Origin: Sphingobacterium deserti
GTDB taxonomy: Bacteria > Bacteroidota > Bacteroidia > Sphingobacteriales > Sphingobacteriaceae
Direction of reading: 5' to 3'
Length of the DNA stretch: 64,000 nucleotides
Assembly (NCBI RefSeq): GCF_000757725.1
Contig: NZ_JJMU01000010.1
Location: 86,780-150,779, forward strand
Position 1 is the first letter of the stretch, and every line of letters begins with the position of its first letter. The notes under the pieces are model-generated. The model searched no databases and was not told the DNA's origin. It saw nothing but the letters and a program-made list of their open reading frames with translations. The position numbers and the translations under genes were made by a program. Of this stretch, positions 56,353-64,000 are shown piece after piece.

Positions 56353-57846
56353 TTAGTAGCCCTCATTTTGGACTAGGCCGTTGTTTTTAATAAGTAGTAT
56401 TTCTGTGGTTGGTTTTGGAAGCAATTTCCGAAATTGGCCTGATGGATACCATTCTGGAGCGCCCAGTTTTTGTGCAAGCAGATCTCGTCTTACAAGATCG
56501 AACCAACGATTCTGTTCAAATGCAAGTTCCCAGTTCCGCTCATCGAGCACTGCTTTATCAAACTCTTCCCGCGACAAACTTCCGGAAAGGTCAGCAGAAG
56601 TATTCGGCTGTGTATTGCTATTTTCCCCCAACGCTCTTCTTCGCACCTGATTAATCGCTGCTAAGGCATCGGCTGAAGGTGAACCCTCCGACATGTTCGC
56701 CGCCTCCGCATACATCAGCAGAACATCTGCATAACGTAATATCGGCAAAAACCCGTCGCCATTTTCACCATTACACACTTCATTCGGTCCACAGGGTGCA
56801 CCACCGTCGCGATACTTCGCAATGTAGGGCTGTCCATAATTAGAATCCTCCCACCTTAACCCATTTAAAGACACCGTATAAAAGGAAGCCTCTTTCCGAC
56901 GTCCTGCAGGAAATTGTTCGAAGAAACGCTTGTCACTTTGAAAATCGCCCCACCCATTTTCCCCACCATCCCATTGTCGGGTGGACAGGTGTAAATGACT
57001 CGCGGAAACAGTTCCATTTGTCGATGTCCCGTAAAGCGCGAATATAAACTCCCTGTTTGACGCTTTGTTCGCTACCAACCAAAGGCTTCCAAAGTCGGGC
57101 TCCAGGGAATAAACACCCATGTCTATCACCTCTTTTGATTTATCCCTAGCGAGTGCGTATTTCTCCGTTTGGTTTAGTGGCCATCCCGCCATGGTGAGGT
57201 AAACTTTTGCCAACAAGGCTTTGGCAGCACCTCTTGTTGGCCTGCCCTTCTCTATGAAAGCAACGGGCAACTTACTCTCTGCATCTACCAGGTCATCTAC
57301 AATCAGGTCATAAATTTGCTGTATCCCGGATTGCCCGACCTCATCGGCAATAGTGCGGTTTTCCGCGGTAATGATGGGCACTTCGCCAAACCATCTTACT
57401 AAGTTGAAATAGGAAAATGCACGCATAAACCTTGCCTGCCCTTCAAAATCGGCCATTTTCTCTGCGGTAATCCCCTCGGCATGCGGTAGGTTGGAAAGGA
57501 TGATGTTCGCATTATTGATACTTCCATAAGCACCGCGCCACAACGGAGTAGTTATTTCATCAAACTGGCTGGCAGTGGCAGTCAACGACTCCATAAAACG
57601 CCATCTGCCGACTACGGTATGTATATCTTCGGCGCCACAGCCGGCGATAAAGGGGTAATCAAAATCGAAACCGTTATAACCGCCGTACAAGGGTCTAAAA
57701 AGGCCTACAATCGCGCCTTCAAAGTCGCCTGTTGTTCTGTAAAAGTTCTCAGGAACAACATTTCCTTCAGGCCGTTCTTCCAATTTTACACAACCCATTA
57801 GGAAAATAACAATGATTGCAATACTAGTTTTTATTAGATAATTCAT
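56353..57846 (-). CDS. SusD/RagB family lipoprotein (pair 3)
   Basis: This protein of 497 residues has a lipobox FLMGC (Cys19). The SusD N-terminal part shows FMRAFSYFNLVRWFGEVPII. The C-terminal RagB part shows ILRYADVLLMYAEAANMSEG and NWELAFEQNRWFDLVRRD. It lies 4 bases after its SusC partner and 12 bases before the GH123-like genes. It is shorter than the other two SusD proteins here. Confidence 0.95.
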   Translation of the reverse strand: MNYLIKTSIAIIVIFLMGCVKLEERPEGNVVPENFYRTTGDFEGAIVGLFRPLYGGYNGFDFDYPFIAGCGAEDIHTVVGRWRFMESLTATASQFDEITTPLWRGAYGSINNANIILSNLPHAEGITAEKMADFEGQARFMRAFSYFNLVRWFGEVPIITAENRTIADEVGQSGIQQIYDLIVDDLVDAESKLPVAFIEKGRPTRGAAKALLAKVYLTMAGWPLNQTEKYALARDKSKEVIDMGVYSLEPDFGSLWLVANKASNREFIFALYGTSTNGTVSASHLHLSTRQWDGGENGWGDFQSDKRFFEQFPAGRRKEASFYTVSLNGLRWEDSNYGQPYIAKYRDGGAPCGPNEVCNGENGDGFLPILRYADVLLMYAEAANMSEGSPSADALAAINQVRRRALGENSNTQPNTSADLSGSLSREEFDKAVLDERNWELAFEQNRWFDLVRRDLLAQKLGAPEWYPSGQFRKLLPKPTTEILLIKNNGLVQNEGY

Positions 57847-57850
57847 AACA

Positions 57851-60800
57851 TCAGAATTTTAGATCCAGTCCAAAAGTGAACGATTTCTGTGATGGGTAAG
57901 TAGCTAAATCGACCCCTGCCCTTGAGTCTACATCGATACTTACTTCGGGATCAAAACCCGAGTAGCGTGTGAACGTGAATAGATTGCCCGCATTTAAGTA
58001 AACTCTAGCATGTTTTAATTTGATTCCCTTCAGGAATTCCGTTGGCAACTGGTAGCCCAATGTGATATTTTTTATCCTCAGATAGCTACCATCTTCCAGC
58101 CAACGTGACGAATTGAGGCGTCCATCTGCAGCGCCTTTGAAAGAGGGTGTTTGTGTATCTTCATTTTCGGGTGTCCATCGATCACGCATTTTTGCGCTGG
58201 TAACATCACCCGTCTCCATGTTTACCCTCGAAATGTTGTATATGCTATTGCCTTGTACACCGTTGAGAAAAATATTCAAATCAAAGTTTCTGTACGAAAA
58301 TGTGTTGTTCCAACCAAAGACAAACTTAGGTTGGGCATTTCCGATGTTCACAATGTCCTGCTCATCAATAATTCCATCACCGTTCACGTCCCGGTATTTG
58401 GAATCTCCGGGTTGTGCACGATACGTGGCAGCTTCTTCTATTTCACCCTGCTTCCATACTCCTAGATAATCATAGCCTCTAAATAACCCCAAGGGTTCGC
58501 CCACCTCCAGCCATACTGATTGATTAAACCCAGGCAACCCGGGATTGCCAAGCAGCAGATCCTGTTGCCCTTCAAAGAGAGAAAGAACGTTGTTTTTATT
58601 CAATGCAAAGGTAACGCCCGTTTCCCATTTGAAGGTTTTGGAAATGGGACTGCCCCCAACGTAGACCTCGAATCCTTTGTTTTCCGAAGCGCCGACGTTC
58701 CGTAGGACGGTGCCATTTCCCCCTGCCGTCATGGGAAGGGGAACTGACATTAACAAGTCACTTGTCTTCTTTCGATACAGATCAACGTTGAAGATAAGCC
58801 TGTCATTAAACATATTTAAATCGACACCTATATTTGCCTGGGCTGTCCTTTCCCATTTTAAGTTTGGGTTTGCAGCACCGCCAAGCCCAACGCCCGCAGC
58901 AACGGAAGAACCGCCAATTGGATAGAAAAAATCGGTATTTAACGTAGCAAGAGACTGATAGGGTTGCACGCCTTGGTTGCCGGTAACGCCATAACTCCCT
59001 CTTAATTTGAGTGAAGAAATAGATGTAATATTTTTCATAAATTGCTCGTTCGAAATATTCCAGCCTAAAGCAACCGAGGGAAAATAGCCCCATTTATTGT
59101 TAGCTCCGAAAACAGATGATCCATCTCTTCTGCCCGTTACCGTCAAGAGGTAACGATCGGCGAAGCCATAGTTTACCCTTAACAAATAGGAAAGGAGGCT
59201 CCGCGAGGTCCGGTATGAAGTCGGGACTTGGGGGTTTGATCCAAGCGAGAGGTTATTGTACAGCACAGCATCTGTAGAGAAGCCGATGGCTCCGGCAGTG
59301 CTGCCGCTGCTTTCTTCATACTGCTGTTCAACAACGCCCGTTGCCTTAAGCTTATGTTGATCGAATGCCTTCTCATAGGTAAGCATATTTGTATTCTGAA
59401 GATAGGTCCACTTACTATTGACAATCGACGCTACTTCGGTACCCGTCGAGTTGGTAGGCCTGGAATTAAAATAGTCATTATTCTGATTGTCGATATTGCG
59501 CCATGCACCGGTAATGGAAAATTTCAATCCGTCAATAATGTCGTAGTCGAAATTTCCAACGATGTTGGCGGCATTGGCGTAATGATCGCGGACAGGCTCT
59601 TCCGCAAGCGCTACAGGATTGTAATTCGTTGTCGGGCCAAACCCGCCACCCGGTAACGTATAATGTCCATTCACATCATATATAGATTTTAGCGGAGACC
59701 ATACCAAAGCCGAATATACTGGGCTACCGCTATTTTGGCCCGCAAAGGTATTCATAACGGTGGGATGGTTGGTCTCATCTGTTAAATAGGCATTCAGGTT
59801 TAAACGTGTTTTATCTGATAGGCGTAAATCCACGTTAGAACGTACTGCATAGCGTTGATAGGAGGAATTGCGCATAATCCCTTCGTTTGAAAGATAATTT
59901 CCAGAAATATAATAGTTTACATGATCATTGGCACCGCTTACGCTCAATTGTTGGTTATGCTGAAATGCATTTCTGAAAATAGCATCTTGCCAGTCGGTAC
60001 CTGTATTTCCAAATGAAAGAATCTCTTCTGGTGTAAATTGCACAGGAAGATCATGCTCTATTCTATTCTCGTTTATTAACGTCGCATATTGCGTTGCATT
60101 AAGCAGATCCAATTTTTTTCGTAGCTGATTTAAACTTCCGTACGCATTGTACGTAAATTGGGGCTTTCCAGAATTGCCTTTTTTCGTGGTAACGATGATC
60201 ACACCGTTTGCCCCTCTTGAACCATAAATGGCCGTAGCAGAAGCATCTTTTAAAACTTCCATTGAAGCAATATCATTTGGATTAAGCGTATTGAGTGATG
60301 CTCCCTGAAGCCCATCGATAACCACTAAAGGATCGTTGCCTCCACCTATCGAATTGGCGCCCCGTATCCGTATGCTTACATTGGCATTCGGAGCGGCATC
60401 CGTACTTTGTACATTCAATCCTGCTACCCGTCCCTGAAGAGCTTGATCTGCTCTGAAGGATGGCATCTTTTCGATGTCTTGCGTTCGAACTGAAGCTATT
60501 GATCCTGTAATATCACTTTTACGTTGCGTCCCATACCCCACAACAACTACTTCTTCCAAAGCTTGATCGCTGGCCTTTAGCGAAACCTGTATCTTATTTC
60601 CATCGACAACTTGGGTTTGAGACTCGAAGCCTACAGCCGTAAAGACCAAAACATCCCCCGCCACAGCAGCAAGAGTAAAATTTCCTTGCTCGTCCGTAGA
60701 TGTGGAAACGAGTCCACCTTGTACGGAAACAGTTGCCCCCACCACCGGCCCTTTTGTAGAGATAACGCGACCTGTGACCTGCTGTTGCACCATTGTGACT

Positions 60801-60916
60801 GTCATACTTGACACTGAGCGTCCGAAAGTGAGACAGGGAGCCCCCATAATAATCATTATCAACACTGGCCAAGCAGTTCCACTACTAAAAAGAGGACCTA
60901 TCAATTTAATTATCAT
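57851..60916 (-). CDS. SusC/RagA family TonB-dependent receptor (pair 3)
   Basis: This protein of 1,021 residues has a signal peptide, then a CarboxypepD_reg domain starting QQQVTGRVISTKGPVVGATV. Next come QALEEVVVVGYGTQRKSDIT, the plug (IRIRGANSIGGGNDPLVVID, YGSRGANGVIIVTTKKGNSG) and the barrel ending SFTFGLDLKF. With SusD and two GH123-like enzymes it forms a polysaccharide-utilisation locus. Its N-terminal 150 residues and its promoter resemble those of pair 2, while the barrel has a typical but separate sequence. Confidence 0.96.
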   Translation of the reverse strand: MIIKLIGPLFSSGTAWPVLIMIIMGAPCLTFGRSVSSMTVTMVQQQVTGRVISTKGPVVGATVSVQGGLVSTSTDEQGNFTLAAVAGDVLVFTAVGFESQTQVVDGNKIQVSLKASDQALEEVVVVGYGTQRKSDITGSIASVRTQDIEKMPSFRADQALQGRVAGLNVQSTDAAPNANVSIRIRGANSIGGGNDPLVVIDGLQGASLNTLNPNDIASMEVLKDASATAIYGSRGANGVIIVTTKKGNSGKPQFTYNAYGSLNQLRKKLDLLNATQYATLINENRIEHDLPVQFTPEEILSFGNTGTDWQDAIFRNAFQHNQQLSVSGANDHVNYYISGNYLSNEGIMRNSSYQRYAVRSNVDLRLSDKTRLNLNAYLTDETNHPTVMNTFAGQNSGSPVYSALVWSPLKSIYDVNGHYTLPGGGFGPTTNYNPVALAEEPVRDHYANAANIVGNFDYDIIDGLKFSITGAWRNIDNQNNDYFNSRPTNSTGTEVASIVNSKWTYLQNTNMLTYEKAFDQHKLKATGVVEQQYEESSGSTAGAIGFSTDAVLYNNLSLGSNPQVPTSYRTSRSLLSYLLRVNYGFADRYLLTVTGRRDGSSVFGANNKWGYFPSVALGWNISNEQFMKNITSISSLKLRGSYGVTGNQGVQPYQSLATLNTDFFYPIGGSSVAAGVGLGGAANPNLKWERTAQANIGVDLNMFNDRLIFNVDLYRKKTSDLLMSVPLPMTAGGNGTVLRNVGASENKGFEVYVGGSPISKTFKWETGVTFALNKNNVLSLFEGQQDLLLGNPGLPGFNQSVWLEVGEPLGLFRGYDYLGVWKQGEIEEAATYRAQPGDSKYRDVNGDGIIDEQDIVNIGNAQPKFVFGWNNTFSYRNFDLNIFLNGVQGNSIYNISRVNMETGDVTSAKMRDRWTPENEDTQTPSFKGAADGRLNSSRWLEDGSYLRIKNITLGYQLPTEFLKGIKLKHARVYLNAGNLFTFTRYSGFDPEVSIDVDSRAGVDLATYPSQKSFTFGLDLKF

Positions 60917-61012
60917 AAAGTTACTTTTAAGGTTTATTTAACTCGTAGTCTTAAATATAGTTTGGCGACAAGTTAACTTAAAATAACCTTATTAAAAACA
61001 ACGCGCAAAACG

Positions 61013-61044
61013 AAAACGTTTGCGTAAAACAACACAAACGTTTG
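61013..61044 (-). promoter_or_regulatory. Twin LacI-type palindromes upstream of SusC 3
   Basis: AAAACGTTTG (61013-61022) and CAAACGTTTG (61035-61044) have centres exactly 22 bp apart, as in the other locus. They are about 100 bases before SusC 3. The intervening sequence also recurs: GTTAACTTGTCGCCA here against GTTAACTTGGCGCCA before SusC 2. One regulator probably controls both loci. Confidence 0.72.
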
Positions 61045-61162
61045 TTTAATTCTTCTCATCAGTATAGAGAAATTTTTTACATTCATGGTCTAGGAAAAAA
61101 ATTGGATTAACGAAGCAATCTATAATAAGTCTGAATATGGAGGCTTTCAACATAAAATAATA

Positions 61163-61315
61163 ATGGTCACTGGAGGATTAGAGCAAGCGCAATTCCAAAT
61201 TGTTGAACTACGGAACGACACCCTTAATATAACATTTGTTATCAAAAATGGAAATGACGAAACATCGCAAGATCTTTACTTTAGAAAAAGTACAGATTTG
61301 CGGGGAAGGTTATGA
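61163..61315 (+). pseudogene. Possible 50-residue gene remnant
   Basis: A plus-strand frame reads MVTGGLEQAQFQIVELRNDT, then LNITFVIKNGNDETSQDLYF, then a basic end. It has natural-looking amino-acid usage and is open without an ATG for about 24 codons further upstream. It resembles the C-terminus of a small beta-rich secreted protein that lost its start. It runs opposite to all neighbours. No family is recognised, and it may be chance. Confidence 0.3.
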
Positions 61316-61354
61316 ATGGGAACCATCTTTTTAAATTAAAAGATTCACCCGGCC

Positions 61355-62035
61355 TTATAACCGGATGAAGAAGATTATAGGAACGGAACTTAATGCGACG
61401 TTTACAAATCGTTCCCCCACTTCTGTGTACATACCAGTACCTTGAATATTACGCATCTCCACCTGCCGTACCTTTCTTAATTCCTGATAATTATACCCTA
61501 ATGAAATTCCGTAAGATACCCTCCTTTCTTGTCTCTTGTTGAATTCGTATCCGATTGCCGTCTCGACTTTAACCCCACTGTGAAATGTAGATTCAATTCC
61601 AATAGAATATCCAGGCTTTACATTTACAAAGAATGTTCCGCTACCAGATAAGCCGAAATTGTAAGCACCTTCTAGAAAAATCGGTAGAGAAGATCTAGTT
61701 CGATCCCCTAATCCATACGTGTCAATCTCAGCACCAAGCCCCAAACTATAACGGTCTGTGATATATTTCCCATAGGAAAGGCTTAATGGTCTCCAATAAT
61801 TATCTTCACGGTTTGTCTGAACCTGCTCGATGCCCTCTGGAAAAATATTCCCATAAAACGTCTCTCCGCTCCCTTTTATATTAACGCCACCAAGAGCTCG
61901 CTGCACTGCAATTCCTATTTTGAAATAATGATCTTTTGCTTGTGGTATTTGACCTTCAGCCGCTAATGAGCTAAGCAAAGAAAGTAATATGACTACAAAC
62001 ATTTTGCAGACCAGCGTGAGACAGTATGTTTTCAT
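61355..62035 (-). CDS. Outer-membrane beta-barrel protein of unknown function
   Basis: This protein of 226 residues has an N-terminal signal (residues 1-28, ending near SSLAAEG). The mature part alternates in a beta-barrel manner (YFKIGIAVQRALGGVNIKGS, YGKYITDRYSLGLGAEIDTY, TFFVNVKPGYSIGIES, VSYGISLGYNYQELR) and ends in SSVPIIFFIRL. It fits a small porin-like barrel. It lies between the DUF3472 gene and SusC 3 on the same strand, possibly within the same locus. Confidence 0.72.
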   Translation of the reverse strand: MKTYCLTLVCKMFVVILLSLLSSLAAEGQIPQAKDHYFKIGIAVQRALGGVNIKGSGETFYGNIFPEGIEQVQTNREDNYWRPLSLSYGKYITDRYSLGLGAEIDTYGLGDRTRSSLPIFLEGAYNFGLSGSGTFFVNVKPGYSIGIESTFHSGVKVETAIGYEFNKRQERRVSYGISLGYNYQELRKVRQVEMRNIQGTGMYTEVGERFVNVALSSVPIIFFIRL

Positions 62036-62225
62036 AAAATATTTAGATCTGAGTAATAAATATAAAAGATTGCCGAATTAACATCTTCTTACAACAATCA
62101 AATTTAATATTTTGATTTGATTATCAATATTGGACATTACAACCACCTTTTCGTGCCTTTTATACTACATAATCAATGCATAGATGTTTTTAGAAAAATT
62201 ATTTTCTACTGGCATATCAGTAATT

Positions 62226-63561
62226 CTAAGGCAGCGAATCGAAATCTATAACAGGTGCTGCTTGGGCTGGTTGAATAGAAAAGTTACTGTTGGGTTCAAC
62301 GATGGTAGAGAAAAAGCCTCCGTTTTGCAAATAAAATTGATTGTGTTCGACACCGCCAATTGCATCAATACGTTGACGGGCATTGTATGTGGCGTCCACT
62401 GTGAACCTTGCGGATTGAATGGGAAGCCATTTCCCTGACACAGTGTGCACCCAACGATTAGAAAATAACACTTTACGACCCAAATGGCCATTGTCTGGAT
62501 TGAAGTTCTCTAGAAAGCTATGAAAACCCGTCAAATTTTTTGAGGTTTCCGGCCTTTTCCAGCTAGCGATGAGACACCATCCGCCTCGATCCGGTAAGTG
62601 CATCCAGGCGGTATATTCCGTAGCGCCGTGATTGTCAGGATGGCCCTTCAGCAGAAACTTATACGTAGTGCCTGCCGTCCAGTTATATCTTAAAAAACTC
62701 TGCCCACCGGATCCCTCATTTCCAAATTCACCAGTGTAGACATCCGTTCCTTTCTTATTTAGTGTGACGCGCAAATGGGCCGGGATATCTGCTGGATTAT
62801 CGGTGACATGTGGGCTCCAAACGGAGAACAATATTCTGCGCTCCGCATCGGAATTTACTTGTATACCAAAATAACCTTCCGAAAAACCGTTGCTCATAAA
62901 ATAAGACCCCACGGCATCTTGCCCTTCCGGAACAGTGAGTTCGCCATAATAATACTGCACAGCTTCATTAGTCGGTATGCTATACCCCATATGGCATGAT
63001 GGGCCTCTCCTAGCCCAATAGTAATAATCCGGATCATTTGCGTATAACAACTTTTCCGAAGGTATCCCACTTACAAGAAGATGTGAAACATCACCGTAAT
63101 AGCCCCCGGTTTTTGAAACGCCTTGCAGATCCAATTTTACATAGCCCGTGGTCACGGCAACTTCCGATTTCGTAGTCTTGAAAATTAGATCCTGTGAGAT
63201 TTATTTCTTTTGAGCTGCCGCCTACGGTGATCTTGATTTTACTACTGTTACTTTCCGGTGCCACCTTCGCGCGCAACTTTAGGCTGACATTTCCGGCATC
63301 CTGGCTGCGGAAATATACACTAGTCGTGCTCGCATTGTTTGTCCAATTCGCAAGCCCACTACTGGTTATAATTTCATCCGCGCCATCAGGTTTATGTGTT
63401 AGAAAAGCATTTCCGGCTAACGGAATTTCATGGATTACTGTATCAACAGTTTCAGCAACAGCTGTTAAATCATCCTGTAGGTTAGCACACGACAGGAATG
63501 CATTGAAAAAGATGCCAAGTATAGCAACTTTTTTTAGGCAAGTATTTGCACGCATATTCAA
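62226..63561 (-). pseudogene. DUF5077-DUF3472 lipoprotein gene split by a frameshift
   Basis: Two overlapping minus-strand frames make one protein. The first (63561 downward) has a lipoprotein signal (lipobox FLSC, Cys25) and a DUF5077-like beta-sandwich ending in NLTGSNFQDYEI. The second goes on with AVTTGYVKLDLQGVSKTGGY and the full DUF3472 domain (YYWARRGPSCHMGYSIPTNE, and RFTVDATYNARQRIDAIGG) to SLP-stop. Removing one base of the CC at 63164-63165 restores EIEVAVTTGYVKLDL. DUF5077-DUF3472 fusions are usual in Bacteroidota glycan loci. The break is recent, since both parts are otherwise intact; a sequencing error is possible. Confidence 0.85.
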
Positions 63562-63688
63562 GTTTATTTTTGGTAAACTTAAAGAAGATTGGGGGTTCTA
63601 AAAAGACGCTACACCTAATCAAACGATTGCGTATGTTTCCAAGGTCAAGAAATTAGAAGATAAACACAACATGAAATCACAACGGAGC

Positions 63689-63940
63689 TCAATCTCTCTC
63701 AATCAAGGCTCTAATAAACAATCGTCCTCTCGCACTTTTTAGCTCTTTTTCTCTACGCATAGCATCTTGCTTCCTCGAATATTCTTCGGTGTACAGTAGT
63801 CGCCAAGGACGAAATGCAATCGTCCAACCTTTCCTTCCCAGCTCATTATGGGATAAAAGGCGACCCTCAAGGTCTGAAGTATATCCAATATAGATCTTAT
63901 TGTAACTCGATGAATAGATTACATAAACGGTGTATGCCAT
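63689..63940 (-). CDS. GIY-YIG nuclease-like protein
   Basis: This single GIY-YIG domain protein has 83 residues: YVIYSS and KIYIGYTSD give the paired strands, LEGRLLSHN the conserved Arg region, and LLYTEEYSRKQDAMRREKEL the Glu-bearing helix. The first Gly-Ile-Tyr is VIY here, as in many UPF0213-like members. Such short proteins are abundant in Bacteroidota and their role is poorly known. It lies next to a tRNA gene. Confidence 0.88.
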   Translation of the reverse strand: MAYTVYVIYSSSYNKIYIGYTSDLEGRLLSHNELGRKGWTIAFRPWRLLYTEEYSRKQDAMRREKELKSARGRLFIRALIERD

Positions 63941-63974
63941 AATTGATCGATTAGCATCAAAGAAATAATTCGCA

Positions 63975-64000
63975 TGAATGGAACCAGACTCGAACTGATG
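63975..64000 (-). tRNA. 3' end of a tRNA gene cut by the window edge
   Basis: On the minus strand ATCAG-TTCGAGT-CTGGT forms a T-arm with a normal TTCGAGT loop, followed by TCCATTC and A73. The 5' part and anticodon are outside the window, so the amino acid is unknown. CCA is not encoded. Confidence 0.6.

Noticed and set aside
62226..63561. Programmed ribosomal frameshift
   Set aside because: There is no slippery heptamer or downstream structure at the CC dinucleotide; a mutation or sequence error is simpler.

Overview
The window looks like chromosomal DNA of a Bacteroidota, most probably a member of the Sphingobacteriaceae. The evidence is three SusC/SusD outer-membrane uptake pairs, lipoproteins with short Bacteroidota-type lipoboxes, a fused RibBA, an HAD nucleotidase of the YjjG type, and several TAnnTTTG-like -7 promoter elements. 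There is no plasmid or phage backbone. Most of the window is ordinary housekeeping DNA separated by accessory segments.

Layout: 0-4.2 kb holds a truncated acyltransferase, a pentapeptide-repeat protein, an NlpC/P60 hydrolase and a Crp/Fnr regulator followed by an SDR reductase. 4.2-4.9 kb holds tRNA-Met(CAT) plus two tandem broken copies of its 3' half. 4.9-8.2 kb carries a START-like protein, an LptF/LptG permease and ribBA. 8.2-16.0 kb has SusC/SusD pair 1, an AraC regulator and a gabD-like aldehyde dehydrogenase. 16.0-21.2 kb has hemJ, hemE, a TPR protein, a response regulator/histidine kinase pair and a yjjG-type phosphatase. 21.2-27.8 kb is an accessory stretch. It contains a strict 11-bp repeat array, a tandemly duplicated cassette of tiny membrane peptides plus a larger secreted protein, an MFS transporter, a lipoprotein and a decayed third peptide gene. 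27.8-33.6 kb is a complete seven-gene Mrp Na+/H+ antiporter operon. 33.7-40.4 kb has a lactonase-like propeller, a SurA-like PPIase, an NTF2-like protein, cysS and der. 40.5-45.4 kb is SusC/SusD pair 2. 45.7-52.7 kb holds a TetR/alpha-oxoamine synthase pair and a 1,100-residue secreted orphan with a tail-fibre-like partner. 52.8-63.6 kb is polysaccharide locus 3: SusC, SusD, two GH123-like (DUF4091) enzymes, a barrel protein and a frameshifted DUF5077-DUF3472 gene. The window ends with a GIY-YIG protein and the 3' end of another tRNA.

How genes work together: SusC/SusD loci 2 and 3 share an upstream pair of LacI-type palindromes (core AAACGTTT) at an identical 22-bp spacing, a similar promoter-proximal sequence and near-identical receptor N-termini. 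A remnant of a DUF3472 C-terminus lies upstream of locus 2, matching the nearly intact gene upstream of locus 3. I infer that these are parts of one duplicated, co-regulated glycan-uptake system, with the GH123-like enzymes suggesting N-acetylgalactosamine-containing glycans. The least explained content is the 21.3-27.8 kb stretch: the 11-bp array and the duplicated small-peptide cassette match nothing I can name.
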